Below, one piece after another: positions 8,350 through 17,058 of a DNA stretch of 36,802 bases (its first letter is position 1; each line of letters begins with the position of its first letter). The stretch covers positions 1-36,802 of the forward strand of contig NZ_NSCM01000046.1 in NCBI RefSeq assembly GCF_003287735.1, in the 5' to 3' direction. This DNA is from Photorhabdus bodei. Its GTDB lineage: Bacteria; Pseudomonadota; Gammaproteobacteria; Enterobacterales; Enterobacteriaceae. The translations under genes were made by a program, and so were the position numbers. Under the pieces are notes generated by a model that saw only the letters and a list, made by a program, of their open reading frames with translations, was not told the DNA's origin and made no database searches.

Positions 8350-9471
8350 TCAATGATTCTCTTGTTGTTCTTTTGCTTTTTCTGCCAATTGTGGAAAATC
8401 AAGTGCAATCCAGTAGCTTTCTGGTACAGGAAGATCTTTCATCTGGCGGCTAGGCCACAATTGTAATTCGGCCAATTCAGATAATCTGTAGCCAGTATAT
8501 TGTTGTGGTAGGGTAAGCCTAAGCGGAACTTGCTGTTCTGTAGGCACCATATTAGGGGTACGATCGCTGTGAGTATGGAAATCACGTTGAAGGATTAAGC
8601 GCTTATCAGGTATACGGCGTGTGCTGTCCCACCAGATACCATCAACCTGTTCAAACATTTTCCGCGTTTCATCAGGGGATAAGGCTTCCAGTTCACGTAG
8701 CGCAGATGGCAGAATGGCTTGCATTGATAGGCGGTATTGTTTCATTGACGGTATTTGCCCTGCCAGTATCAAAGAGAGGGAAAGACGAGCGCCTAATAGA
8801 TTAGAGTAGAGATCTTCAGGAGAGAACGCAGATACTTTTTCAGAAAATCCCGGTACAGACTGATAACCGTACCATTGGGCGATTTCATGCCATGCAGCAA
8901 GTTCAAAAGCCAATTTTGCGGCTAGATAAGCAGTTAGGGTATAACGTTGTTCTATCGCTGCTGGTGGTGTGAATTGATAGAAGTGGATGCGGCGTAATGC
9001 TAATTCGCTGCTGAGTTCTATTTGCCACTCTTCTCCAAGACGAGGCCAGATTTGACTGAACAGAAAAACCGCATTATCAGCGGTATCCCGTACATGGGAA
9101 ATATCAATGAATCCGCCCCGGCGGGTATATATCATCCCCACTTTTTCATTACTGAGCCCTGTTAATGAAGCAACGGTACCAAAAAAACTGTTGTTATAAT
9201 TATGTGCCCCAAGATTATCGGCATCCAGCACATTACTTATGTGGTAAAAAGGTACTGGAATGGTCAGTAATTCAGTTTTTAAATTGTAGCCAAAAGCACA
9301 GCAAGCTCTTAATCCTTCGGGAGAGGGAATCGGAGCAAGAACCGGCCATGCACGAGTGGCTTCGGCGGTTGTTTCACTATTTAAGTCAGGTTGTACTGGT
9401 GCGATTGAAGAAAAAGTTCCCTGGCATCCTGCAACTAACGTTAAAGCAGTAATCCATAAACGCAATTTCAA
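8350..9471 (-). CDS. DUF4056-family lipoprotein
   Basis: A 373-residue predicted lipoprotein of the uncharacterised DUF4056 family. The lipobox is LVAG|C with Cys16; the following Gln does not signal inner-membrane retention, so an outer-membrane location is likely. Conserved blocks seen: RACCAFG (55-61), LGAHNYN (88-93), GMIYTRRGGFIDISHVRD (about 112-129) and WHEIAQWYG (194-202). The clustered His and Glu (His126, His195, Glu196) would fit a metal- or substrate-binding site, but this is inference. The start is TTG, supported by AGGAG 7 nt upstream and by overlap with the stop of the preceding gene. It is the last gene of a tightly coupled trio with two outer-membrane barrels. Function unknown. 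Confidence 0.8.
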   Translation of the reverse strand: MKLRLWITALTLVAGCQGTFSSIAPVQPDLNSETTAEATRAWPVLAPIPSPEGLRACCAFGYNLKTELLTIPVPFYHISNVLDADNLGAHNYNNSFFGTVASLTGLSNEKVGMIYTRRGGFIDISHVRDTADNAVFLFSQIWPRLGEEWQIELSSELALRRIHFYQFTPPAAIEQRYTLTAYLAAKLAFELAAWHEIAQWYGYQSVPGFSEKVSAFSPEDLYSNLLGARLSLSLILAGQIPSMKQYRLSMQAILPSALRELEALSPDETRKMFEQVDGIWWDSTRRIPDKRLILQRDFHTHSDRTPNMVPTEQQVPLRLTLPQQYTGYRLSELAELQLWPSRQMKDLPVPESYWIALDFPQLAEKAKEQQENH

Positions 9472-10613
9472 AACGCCTCTCCTGCCTGAAAATAAAATCC
9501 ATTGCTTTTTTTACCGATACCAAAGTCCAGTCTGACATTCATTTTAGGTTTGAATTCAAAACGATAGCCAGCGCCAACTGTGGGTAACCAGTTTTCTGAG
9601 CCAATATCTTTTGCATAATGGCTTAGGGTGCCCGCCCCTGCCCACAAGACAAATCCGTGTCGCCAGTCCAATTTGCGCCGATATTCCAATTGGGTGCTGA
9701 TAACATTTTTGTCCCGGTATCTACCTTCATAATATCCACGCATCCGATTACTATTACCTAGCATTGACAGCATATTCCAGGGCACTTGGCCGTCAGTGAA
9801 ACGACCATAACTATCGAATGCCAGTACAGATTTTTCATCTAATTGATAATAGGTGCTGTATTGCATATCAACGGTATTAAACCGGCGGTCACTGCCTAAT
9901 GCCGGGGAAAAATGGGTGTAGGTAATATCAAGAACGTGCCCTTGATGAGCGTTAGGCAGAAAATCCCGTGTGTCGTAGCTGAAATAGGCACTGACGCCCG
10001 AACTCAATATGGACCGGCCATCGTTTTCTGCTGCAAAAAGTTTTTTAGCGCCGCTATCAGGGTCTTTGGCGTGTAATGATGAAAAATTCCAGCCAGCGCC
10101 TAAATAGGTAGAATCAGCAACTCGATAGAGCACTCTGGGTTGCAGGTGCAGTTCCTGTGAGTGATATTTTTCTTTGTGATCATCTACCTTGCCTGCTTGA
10201 TATCCTGTTCCCCAATAATAGGTGGGAACGTTGTTCAATGTACCGGAAAGAAAAAAACGCCATTGATCATCAGCAAAGAAATTGTAGTTATCAAATGTGA
10301 AGCCAAAGGCACCTGTTGAAGAGGCAAATCCATTCAGGGAAAGAGAAGAGATTTGGCTGGTATGATCATTATCATCTGGCCGATAGAGACCAATGACAGC
10401 AACACCGAGACCAGCACCTAACTCTGGAGTATAGAAAGGGCCGGGTAAAATGCCCCAGTCAATCGCTTTACTGCTGTCATAGGTATTACTGCCACCTAAT
10501 TTTTCCAGCCAGCCATCGATTTTTTCCCTGCTAAGTAGTGCTTCGCCATATGAGAAATCAGAAATAAAGAGGCTGATTAGAGCCAGCCCATGTAAAGTAC
10601 AGCGGATATTCAT
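9468..10613 (-). CDS. BamA/TamA-family outer-membrane barrel
   Basis: A 381-residue protein of the bacterial surface antigen (D15) / Omp85 group. It has a signal peptide (about 1-23), then only about 40 residues before the barrel begins, so there is no POTRA series and it is a barrel-only member. Diagnostic blocks: YDTRDFLPNAHQGHVLDI (213-230) and MRGYYEGRYRD (291-301), the latter matching the lid-loop RGY/RGF motif. It ends in Phe (FYFQAGEAF), the usual outer-membrane assembly signal. Its ATG shares the A of the upstream stop (TAATG), and its own stop overlaps the next start, so translation is coupled across the trio. It may insert or translocate the neighbouring lipoprotein or barrel; this is inference. 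Confidence 0.85.
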   Translation of the reverse strand: MNIRCTLHGLALISLFISDFSYGEALLSREKIDGWLEKLGGSNTYDSSKAIDWGILPGPFYTPELGAGLGVAVIGLYRPDDNDHTSQISSLSLNGFASSTGAFGFTFDNYNFFADDQWRFFLSGTLNNVPTYYWGTGYQAGKVDDHKEKYHSQELHLQPRVLYRVADSTYLGAGWNFSSLHAKDPDSGAKKLFAAENDGRSILSSGVSAYFSYDTRDFLPNAHQGHVLDITYTHFSPALGSDRRFNTVDMQYSTYYQLDEKSVLAFDSYGRFTDGQVPWNMLSMLGNSNRMRGYYEGRYRDKNVISTQLEYRRKLDWRHGFVLWAGAGTLSHYAKDIGSENWLPTVGAGYRFEFKPKMNVRLDFGIGKKSNGFYFQAGEAF

Positions 10614-11614
10614 TAAAAACGGAACTCACCTGAGATATAGAAGCTGTTACGTTTGTTAAAGCCGACTTCAGTCAGCATATTGAAATTGCGTGTGACTTCC
10701 AGCCTTGCGCCGACGGTATTATTCCAGCGAGATGCAACATGCTGTTTTACTTTGAATTTCATATTTTCATAATCGTCGAATGCACTTACCAATTTGTCAA
10801 ACATGGGGGGTAAATCCAGATTACTAATATTGCCTTCAAATTCCTGAGTAATTTTCTGGTACATACCACCGGTCCATACTTGCAATTTGGTATTTCCCTG
10901 CCCTGGAATGATTGGCTGGAATACAAATTCATAACCAATTCGTGGAGTGACGACCAGAGCGCTAATTTTACCATCCAGAATATCCAGACTGGTGTAGGTA
11001 TAGTTGGTATCAAGCGTACCGAAAAATTGATCGTAACCCCCTGCCAGAGTAAAACCGCCACCATAGGTTTTACCTTTAAAATCTAGTGCGAAGGGAATAT
11101 CTTTCATTTCCTTAATAGTCTGACCAAAAAAACTGATTCCCTCAATGTTGGTTTTCGATGAGCCTTTTGTCCAGCCATAAACGCCATAAACATTCAGAAA
11201 AGGCAGAACCCAAGTATCCAGCTTGAGCATATGTGATTCACTCTTTCCTCTGGTTTTTCCTGTGTTTATATCCAGTACGTCTTCAAAGCCTGGGGTGTCC
11301 GGTATAATGATTTTAATATCATCTACAATGACATTCTGTCGCATATTCATATAACCGTAACTGGCGCCAAAAGGCTCCGGTAGGTCATAACCTTTAGCTT
11401 TGGCCTCATTACCCCAAATCGGGAGTATCCGTGATTCTTGCTTATTTGGCTTTCTGGATAAACTACCATCAGCAGTCGTTTGGCTTCCACCGGACTGGCT
11501 AACCGAGAGAGAAAGAATTGGGCGCTCATCAGCATAGCTATAAGGGATTGCCATGCATGATGAAATAACAACTAACTTGCTAATATCAGAAAATTCCATA
11601 TCAAAAAATTTCAT
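10613..11614 (-). CDS. Outer-membrane beta-barrel protein of unknown function
   Basis: First gene of the trio. I place the start at the internal ATG giving MKFFDMEF (about 333 residues), because the signal-like segment LVVISSCMAIPYSYA follows shortly; a frame open up to 11734 allows a 373-residue form, but its N-terminus does not look like a signal peptide. The mature part has repeated amphipathic strands with aromatic girdles (for example NVYGVYGWTKGSS, YGGGFTLAGGYDQFF, ALVVTPRIGYEFVFQP) and ends FYISGEFRF, an outer-membrane C-terminal signature. I do not recognise the family. Coupling to a BamA/TamA-type barrel and a lipoprotein suggests one outer-membrane assembly. Confidence 0.7.
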   Translation of the reverse strand: MKFFDMEFSDISKLVVISSCMAIPYSYADERPILSLSVSQSGGSQTTADGSLSRKPNKQESRILPIWGNEAKAKGYDLPEPFGASYGYMNMRQNVIVDDIKIIIPDTPGFEDVLDINTGKTRGKSESHMLKLDTWVLPFLNVYGVYGWTKGSSKTNIEGISFFGQTIKEMKDIPFALDFKGKTYGGGFTLAGGYDQFFGTLDTNYTYTSLDILDGKISALVVTPRIGYEFVFQPIIPGQGNTKLQVWTGGMYQKITQEFEGNISNLDLPPMFDKLVSAFDDYENMKFKVKQHVASRWNNTVGARLEVTRNFNMLTEVGFNKRNSFYISGEFRF

Positions 11615-11766
11615 AATAGAAAGCTCAGTTTTGCGGGTAAGAAGATTTAAGGTTGTTAGATATGTCCTATCGTAATATTCAAAGCGCAACAGACTCGGCA
11701 AACTATCATAAGTTTTGTTGATAATAAGTATCATAAAGTGCTGAAAAGTATAATTTTACTGTTCAT

Positions 11767-12960
11767 CTAATGAGCTATTTTGTTTTTCTCAGGCAAAGAT
11801 AAAAGGATCATGGCTATTACTCCACCTATTAACCCCCAGAATGCAGCACCTACGCCAAGTAACGTCACACCGGAAGCGGTGATCAAAAATGTGATTATTG
11901 CTGCGTCTCGTTGCTTTTCATTCTGTAGCGCTTGTAGCAGGCTGCCAGAAATTGTTCCAAGCAATGCTAATCCGGCAATAATATGAATAAGCGCCGCCGG
12001 TAGCGCACTGAATAACATACTGATTGAACCACCGAACAGGCCCGCTATCAGGTAAAACACACCCGCTACGGCAGCGGCCATATAACGGCGATGTGGGTCA
12101 GCGTGGATTTCCGGGCTCATACAAATTGCGGCAGTAATGGCGGCAATACAGACGGAAAAACCACCAAAAGGTGATAAGATCAGTGAGATGAGCGCAGTCC
12201 AGCTTATCAGTGATGAAACAGAAACTGGATACCCTGCGGCTTTTAGTGTGGCAATGCCGGGTGCATTTTGAGATGCCATTGTAACGATAAAAAATGGGAT
12301 ACCGACACTCAATAACGAAGAGAGTGTGAAACTGGGTGCAATAAATTCAGGGGCAACAAACGCGACTGTGGATTGTTGTTCAAAGTGAATATCTCCCTGT
12401 AAAGCGGCGATAATCAGCCCTGATAATAGTGTTAAGATGATGGCATAGCGGGATAAATATCTGCGTGCCAGAAGATAAGTCAAACACATTCCGGCAGTTA
12501 GTACGAAGTTGACTGAAAATGAGGAAAAGGCATCCAAACCAAAGCGTAACAGAATACCGGCCAGCATGGCTGCGGAAAGTGCCTGTGGAATATAGTTCAT
12601 CAACCGGGCAAACAGGCCAGTAATACCGCACAGCAAGATCAGCGCTGAAGCAAAAATAAAGATACCAATGGCTTCGTTGATTGATGTTCCTGGTAGCGTT
12701 GTCACCAGTAGCGCGGCGCCCGGTGTTGACCATGCGGTAAGGACGGGGGTGCGGTAATAAAGCGATAGCCCCAGGGAGCTGATGCCCATTCCAAGTCCTA
12801 GCATACTTAGCCAACCACCGATCTGCGTGGGGGTGGCGCCCGCAGCTTCCGCAGCCTGAAAGATAATTGCCGCTGAACTGGTATATCCAACTAAAACAGC
12901 GACAAATCCGGCGGTGATTGCCGGAAAAGAGAGGTCACGCAGAGAAATTGTATGGCGCAT
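11767..12960 (-). CDS. BenE-family benzoate/H+ symporter-like transporter
   Basis: A 397-residue inner-membrane transporter clearly homologous to E. coli YdcO and the BenE family, which belongs to the fold of nucleobase-ascorbate transporters. About 12 hydrophobic segments are visible. Near-identical family blocks include YTSSAAIIFQAAEAAGAT, PVLTAWSTPGAALLVTTLPG, AAMLAGILLRFG, FLVTMASQNAPG-like VTMASQNAPGIATLKAAGY, and AAAVAGVFYLIAGLFGGSI. I chose the second ATG (MRHTISL) because GGAG sits 6 nt before it; a Met four codons upstream lacks a site. It may import benzoate or another aromatic acid, but no aromatic-degradation genes are nearby, so the substrate is uncertain. It is separated by about 150 bp from the outer-membrane trio and could be co-transcribed with it. 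Confidence 0.9.
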   Translation of the reverse strand: MRHTISLRDLSFPAITAGFVAVLVGYTSSAAIIFQAAEAAGATPTQIGGWLSMLGLGMGISSLGLSLYYRTPVLTAWSTPGAALLVTTLPGTSINEAIGIFIFASALILLCGITGLFARLMNYIPQALSAAMLAGILLRFGLDAFSSFSVNFVLTAGMCLTYLLARRYLSRYAIILTLLSGLIIAALQGDIHFEQQSTVAFVAPEFIAPSFTLSSLLSVGIPFFIVTMASQNAPGIATLKAAGYPVSVSSLISWTALISLILSPFGGFSVCIAAITAAICMSPEIHADPHRRYMAAAVAGVFYLIAGLFGGSISMLFSALPAALIHIIAGLALLGTISGSLLQALQNEKQRDAAIITFLITASGVTLLGVGAAFWGLIGGVIAMILLSLPEKNKIAH

Positions 12961-13011
12961 CGTGGTCTCCATTTAAATTATTTTGGTTAAAAGCATCTGA
13001 ATTTGGCTATA

Positions 13012-13162
13012 ATTTAGTTAACTATCAGCGTAAAACGGATTTATCGGTATCGTACAAACTTTGATGACGACAATATAACGGTAGAACCTGTCAGAGTTTC
13101 AAGTAATTTACTATGATCATAAAGGTAAGGATCACAAAGGCAAAGATCATAACGATAAGTAA
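13012..13162 (+). pseudogene. Frameshifted remnant with DHKGK-repeat tail
   Basis: Between the divergent benE and queH genes one frame is open from just after a stop near 13012 and reads ...YRYRTNFDDDNITVEP..., ending at a TGA near 13116. The next frame continues as YYDHKGKDHKGKDHNDK and stops at 13160-13162. The repeats at 13115-13129, 13130-13144 and 13145-13159 are 15-bp units. The first two differ only at third codon positions, as selection on protein would leave them. No start codon remains. I read it as the decayed C-terminal end of a His/Lys-rich protein; chance is not excluded. Confidence 0.35.
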
Positions 13163-13248
13163 GTCATGATGAATTTCATTCGAAAAATTTGAAGCTAAAA
13201 ATAACTATATTCTATAATTAATTCTTATAATTATATGGAGCCTGCTAA

Positions 13249-13917
13249 ATGGAAAACTATGTTCGCCCTGTTTTAACGTTACCGGATAATGCGGAACGAT
13301 TATTATTGCACTCTTGTTGTGCTCCTTGTTCTGGTGAAGTGATGGAAGCGCTACGTGCCTCTGGAATTGATTACACCGTCTTTTTCTATAATCCGAATAT
13401 TCATCCCAAACGGGAATATTTAATTCGCAAAGAAGAGAACATTCGTTTTGCGGAGCAACACAATGTGCCATTTGTGGATGCGGATTATGACAGTGATAAC
13501 TGGTTTGAACGTGCTAAAGGCATGGAATTGGAGCCAGAAAGAGGTGTTCGCTGCACCATGTGCTTTGATATGCGTTTTGAGCGTACGGCTTTGTATGCTT
13601 ATGAAAATAATTTCAGCGTTATTTCAAGCTCGTTGGGCATTTCCCGCTGGAAAAACATGCAGCAGATAAATGATTGTGGAAAACGAGCGGCAAGTCAGTA
13701 TCCGGGGATTCAATACTGGGATTACAACTGGCGTAAGCAAGGTGGTTCAGCTCGGATGATTGAAATTAGTAAACAGGAAAGATTTTATCAGCAGGAATAT
13801 TGTGGTTGTATCTATTCATTGCGTGACACGAATAAACACCGTAAATCTCAGGGACGGGATATCATCAGGATTGGTGTTAAATATTATGGTGATGAAGATA
13901 CCGAGGGGGTTTGTTAA
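13249..13917 (+). CDS. queH: Epoxyqueuosine reductase QueH
   Basis: A 222-residue QueH (former DUF208), which reduces epoxyqueuosine to queuosine in the wobble base of GUN tRNAs and replaces the cobalamin enzyme QueG. The cysteines expected for the iron-sulfur centre and active site are visible: HSCCAPCSGE (Cys23, 24, 27), RCTMC (Cys102, 105) and EYCGCIYSLRD (Cys185, 187). Also conserved are FYNPNIHPKREY, ISSSLGISRWKN and the NWRKQGG segment. Length is normal. GGAG lies 8 nt before the ATG. It is divergent from benE and apparently a single gene, ending close to a GC hairpin. Confidence 0.93.
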   Translation: MENYVRPVLTLPDNAERLLLHSCCAPCSGEVMEALRASGIDYTVFFYNPNIHPKREYLIRKEENIRFAEQHNVPFVDADYDSDNWFERAKGMELEPERGVRCTMCFDMRFERTALYAYENNFSVISSSLGISRWKNMQQINDCGKRAASQYPGIQYWDYNWRKQGGSARMIEISKQERFYQQEYCGCIYSLRDTNKHRKSQGRDIIRIGVKYYGDEDTEGVC

Positions 13918-13940
13918 GCTTTTCTCGATAGCCTATGGAG

Positions 13941-13956
13941 GGGGGGATTTCCCCCC
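13941..13956. terminator. GC hairpin between convergent queH and asr-like gene
   Basis: GGGGGG (13941-13946), loop ATTT, CCCCCC (13951-13956). It lies 24 nt after the queH stop. The tail TGAATTTA on the plus strand is a poor U-tract, so it is a weak terminator candidate. Confidence 0.45.
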
Positions 13957-14044
13957 TGAATTTACAGTTATGATGTTACCAAACTTGTGTCATAACGATT
14001 GCGGACATAATTGCGAACATAATAGTAGTTTTGGGCCGGAAAAC

Positions 14045-14260
14045 TCAGTGAGTCTTCTTGGCTTCTTTGCTTGCTGCCTTCTGGTGTGAGTGTTGTTTAG
14101 GTGCGGTTTTACCAGATTTCTTCTCTGCTTTGGTATTTTTCATATGAGAAGAAGTCGCCTTGGTATTCGAAGATTGGGGTACGGATGTGCTAGGTGCAGC
14201 TAAGACCGCGCCAGAGAATAACAGTGATAATACAGTTATAGATAAGCCTAAACGTGTCAT
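14045..14260 (-). CDS. Small exported Lys/His-rich protein (Asr-like)
   Basis: A 71-residue protein with a clear signal peptide (LGLSITVLSLLFSGAVLA, cleaved before APSTS) and a mature part almost wholly of Lys, Ser, Thr, Ala and His (KNTKAEKKSGKTAPKQHSHQ). The blocks NTKAEKK and KQHSHQKAA recall the acid-shock protein Asr of E. coli, a periplasmic basic protein induced at low pH under RstAB/PhoBR. Homology is suggested by composition and these short blocks only. Upstream lies a perfect 21-bp tandem duplication that may belong to its promoter. AGTTTT...AAAACT at 14027-14045 could form its terminator hairpin right at the stop codon. Confidence 0.6.
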   Translation of the reverse strand: MTRLGLSITVLSLLFSGAVLAAPSTSVPQSSNTKATSSHMKNTKAEKKSGKTAPKQHSHQKAASKEAKKTH

Positions 14261-14354
14261 GATAATTTTCCTGTGTTTTAACTTTGTTTCACTTGCTGGA
14301 ATACATTTTGAGCGACTAAGTAAGCTACTTGCTATTCCAGATCTGTCTTAACGC

Positions 14355-14396
14355 CCAGATTTGCCTTTAGTGCATCCAGATTTGCCTTTAGTGCAT
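14355..14396. repeat. Perfect 21-bp tandem duplication
   Basis: CCAGATTTGCCTTTAGTGCAT occurs at 14355-14375 and again directly at 14376-14396 (21 bp each). It lies about 100 bp upstream of the asr-like start on the minus strand, where activator sites would be expected. Confidence 0.9.
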
Positions 14397-14652
14397 AGTG
14401 AGTATACGGGCTTGATCATTAATTCAGCAATTTAAGATAATGCATTTTTATAGGTTTTTATAATTCGTTGAAGAATCGTTGAAGTTTTGGGCATAATTTG
14501 CCAGATAACAGAGAGCATTTATTTAAAGCGGTGGGTTTTCTATTGACATGTATACTCCGGGTTTTATGTGTTGTTCGTATTCACTGTTCATTCATAAGCA
14601 GGTTTGCACAAGCTGTAATTAATTATTATTGTTCACACTGTTTATATTATAG

Positions 14653-14674
14653 CTTATAGGTCCTATCCTATAAG
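14653..14674. promoter_or_regulatory. Perfect palindrome, possible operator
   Basis: CTTATAGG (14653-14660) and CCTATAAG (14667-14674) are perfect inverted 8-mers with a 6-nt spacer. The size fits a dimeric regulator site; the AGG...CCT half-sites loosely resemble lux-box-like operators. It lies about 550 bp before the chitinase. Confidence 0.35.
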
Positions 14675-14965
14675 AGATAATAATATTTTATAAGACTTTG
14701 GGTATATATTGGATTGGGTTGTAGACTATATAATAATAATAATCGTAATTCAATTGCAGAAGGAAATAGTTATCTCTAAAGCGTTACACCTGTAGTAATT
14801 AATTAATATAAGTATAATCTAGTGGAATTATCATATGATAATATTGTTTTTTATTTAGATAGATTAGAGAGAAATATTATTACAACTAATTTCTATGTCT
14901 TTTGTGGACAATGGTGAAAACTACACTATTATGAAATTGGTGCATTGAAATAATTAATGCCGATA

Positions 14966-15073
14966 TATACCCTATGGATTTCAAGATGCATCGCGACGGC
15001 AAGGGAGCGACAAACTATGTGACCGGGGGTGAGTGCAGCCAACAAAGAGGCAACTTGAAAGATAAAGGGTATA
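14966..15073. repeat. ERIC element with internal deletion (108 bp)
   Basis: Has both ERIC ends (TATACCCTATGG... and ...AAAGGGTATA) but lacks about 19 bp of the core, joining GGGAGCGA directly to CAAACTATGTGACC. It lies 146 bp upstream of the chitinase start. Confidence 0.88.
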
Positions 15074-15219
15074 CATCACAGTCTATAATAACAGATTGAA
15101 CATATTAATGCTCTATTAGGGAAAAACTTATACCGTTCATGATGAAAAGGTAATGAGGTGTCATGATAACTCATTGGCTATAGTCATAAAAATAATGTTA
15201 ACCAAGTGGAGATATATGT

Positions 15220-16818
15220 ATGTCTAAATATAAATTAAACCGGTATTTATTAGCGAGCTCTATATTATATTTTTTCACATCAGGAAATATTATCGCCGCC
15301 AATCCTAAAATATCTGCATATTATCTGAGTGGGCCTGTTGCGTCGGTTGATACTCAAGAATATTATGCCAGTCTTGATAACTTTAAAAAATTGAGTAGAG
15401 ATATCTCTAAGAACAAGAGTAACTTTAATATGCTGGTATTGTCTTTTGTCCAGCCTAGTTTTGTTAACTATGAGAAAAACAGTCTGAAATGTTCAGGATT
15501 GTTTGGTTATACCTGTACTTCTGGTCAAATCATTAGCACCACGGAAGCTGAAAATGCCAGGGCTGATTTTGTGGCATTAAAAAGAGCTATTGCTGATTTA
15601 AAATCTCATGGAGTGAGTACTTATATTGCTATAGGTGGATGGAATTTTAGTTGTTATCCGAAAATTTATGATATAACTGCCGGCAAAAAAGATGCTTGTG
15701 GTAATGAACCCGGTGCAGTTTATGATATTTTCCCCAATCCACTGACTAAAATTCCTCGATTTGACAGTACTATTACGGGTAAAGCCGCAGATAAGGCATA
15801 TAGAAATATTGTTAATTTGGCGGCCGATTTAGGTGTGGCCGGGATTGATGTGGATTATGAAGAGTTTTGGCACGCTGATATTAATGCAAAAAGCTGGAAA
15901 TTAACACCAGACTCAATCAAGGTTCCCTCTAATAACAGTGAAAATCTTATTACATCAACTTTAATAGCAAAGGGATTAGGCGGTTATGTTTATGATTCAT
16001 CAATGAATATTGTTCCTGGTGCAGAAAAAATTCCCCGCGCGATGCCTGCAACCGTGGATAAATTCGCCGCTATTTTAAAGTCTTTTTACACTTCGATTAA
16101 TGCGGTTAAACCATCACTTAAGCTAAGTACCGCAGGTCCTGCAACGGGAGGTATCCCGAATATGTCCGCTAACTGGGGAACCAATGCGAGGAATAGTGAT
16201 ATTTATGGTGGTGCCTGGTGGGGAGGAAATCTCTATGGTTTGATTTATAATACCGCTCTGAGTTATCCCAATCTGATCAACCGACTCAGCTATATTGGTG
16301 TAATGACCTATGATTTAAGTGAAACAGATTGTGGAGTTATCGGCGGAGGTGAAACATATATTCCTTGTGACCTTCCTGGACAGGTTAAGTATTATTATGG
16401 TCAATATATTAATTGGCTTAAATCGGGCAATGAAGTTGTTACTTTCCATGTCAAACTGAAAGGCGCGCGTAATTACGCCCAGGCATCGGTTCAACCTCAA
16501 AAATTATTGGTTTTGCCGCCGATTACGGTTGGATTTGAAGTTGGTAGACCTGCAACCGGGAATTTACCGCTGACGAAGAGCGCTCTCAACAGCATATTAG
16601 ATGGTACGATCAAATATGGTAAAACGGGCCTCATTATGTGGGATCTATTTAAGAATGAACGTTATGACGGTAGTAACTGGAAAGATGAGTGGGCAACACC
16701 TAATGATGTTTTGTCTACGGCTTGCAAAAAAATAGGGCTGACAGGAGAGCATTATAATTGTGATAGTTCTGTCCCGACACCTGATTCTGTTCCGGCTTTT
16801 ACCAACAAAAATCATTGA
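15220..16818 (+). CDS. Secreted GH18 chitinase
   Basis: A 532-residue glycoside hydrolase family 18 enzyme that would cleave chitin beta-1,4 links. The signal-like N-terminus (YLLASSILYFFTSGNIIAA) precedes NPKISAYYLSG at about residue 28, the start of the barrel. The catalytic DxDxE motif is intact in VAGIDVDYEEFW (Asp210, Asp212, Glu214). The second conserved strand reads YIAIGGWNF (135-143), a variant of SxGG. Strand blocks YIGVMTYDLSE and TGLIMWDLFKNE follow, the latter carrying the conserved Trp. No separate chitin-binding domain is visible. Length and sequence style recall the Chi1/Chi2 chitinases of the Yersinia entomophaga Tc complex. GGAG lies before the ATG. It is convergent with the Tc component gene tcaC, and an ERIC copy starts 7 bp after its stop. 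Confidence 0.9.
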   Translation: MSKYKLNRYLLASSILYFFTSGNIIAANPKISAYYLSGPVASVDTQEYYASLDNFKKLSRDISKNKSNFNMLVLSFVQPSFVNYEKNSLKCSGLFGYTCTSGQIISTTEAENARADFVALKRAIADLKSHGVSTYIAIGGWNFSCYPKIYDITAGKKDACGNEPGAVYDIFPNPLTKIPRFDSTITGKAADKAYRNIVNLAADLGVAGIDVDYEEFWHADINAKSWKLTPDSIKVPSNNSENLITSTLIAKGLGGYVYDSSMNIVPGAEKIPRAMPATVDKFAAILKSFYTSINAVKPSLKLSTAGPATGGIPNMSANWGTNARNSDIYGGAWWGGNLYGLIYNTALSYPNLINRLSYIGVMTYDLSETDCGVIGGGETYIPCDLPGQVKYYYGQYINWLKSGNEVVTFHVKLKGARNYAQASVQPQKLLVLPPITVGFEVGRPATGNLPLTKSALNSILDGTIKYGKTGLIMWDLFKNERYDGSNWKDEWATPNDVLSTACKKIGLTGEHYNCDSSVPTPDSVPAFTNKNH

Positions 16819-16824
16819 CGTTGA

Positions 16825-16951
16825 TATACCCTATGGATTTCAAGATGCATCGCGACGGCAAGGGAGAGAATCCCCGGGAGCATAGATAACGATGTGACCG
16901 GGGTGAGCAAGTGCAGCCAATAAAGAGGCAACTTGAAAGATAACGGATATA
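16825..16951. repeat. ERIC element (full length, 127 bp)
   Basis: TATACCCTATGGATTTCAAG at one end, the core CCCCGGGAGCATAG...GTGACCGGGGTGAG, and CTTGAAAGATAACGGATATA at the other end. It fills most of the space between the convergent chitinase and tcaC genes and may serve as a bidirectional 3' hairpin. Confidence 0.93.
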
Positions 16952-17058
16952 TTTCATATTTAATTCTGCGAGTATGTGGATTTCCTTTAAAGGCGACCCG
17001 CATTATTAAAATGGTGGAACTTATCGGAAATGCTAAATTTTCAAAGTTGATAGATACT

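Larger units (their letters stand above)
14261..15219. other. Divergent regulatory gap before the chitinase
   Basis: About 960 bp between the asr-like gene (-) and the chitinase (+). It contains the 21-bp tandem duplication, an 8-6-8 palindrome at 14653-14674 and a shortened ERIC copy at 14966-15073. Otherwise it is AT-rich with no credible ORF. Confidence 0.6.

Noticed and set aside
12380..12814. Minus-strand ORF of 144 codons
   Set aside because: Alternative frame within the BenE-type transporter.
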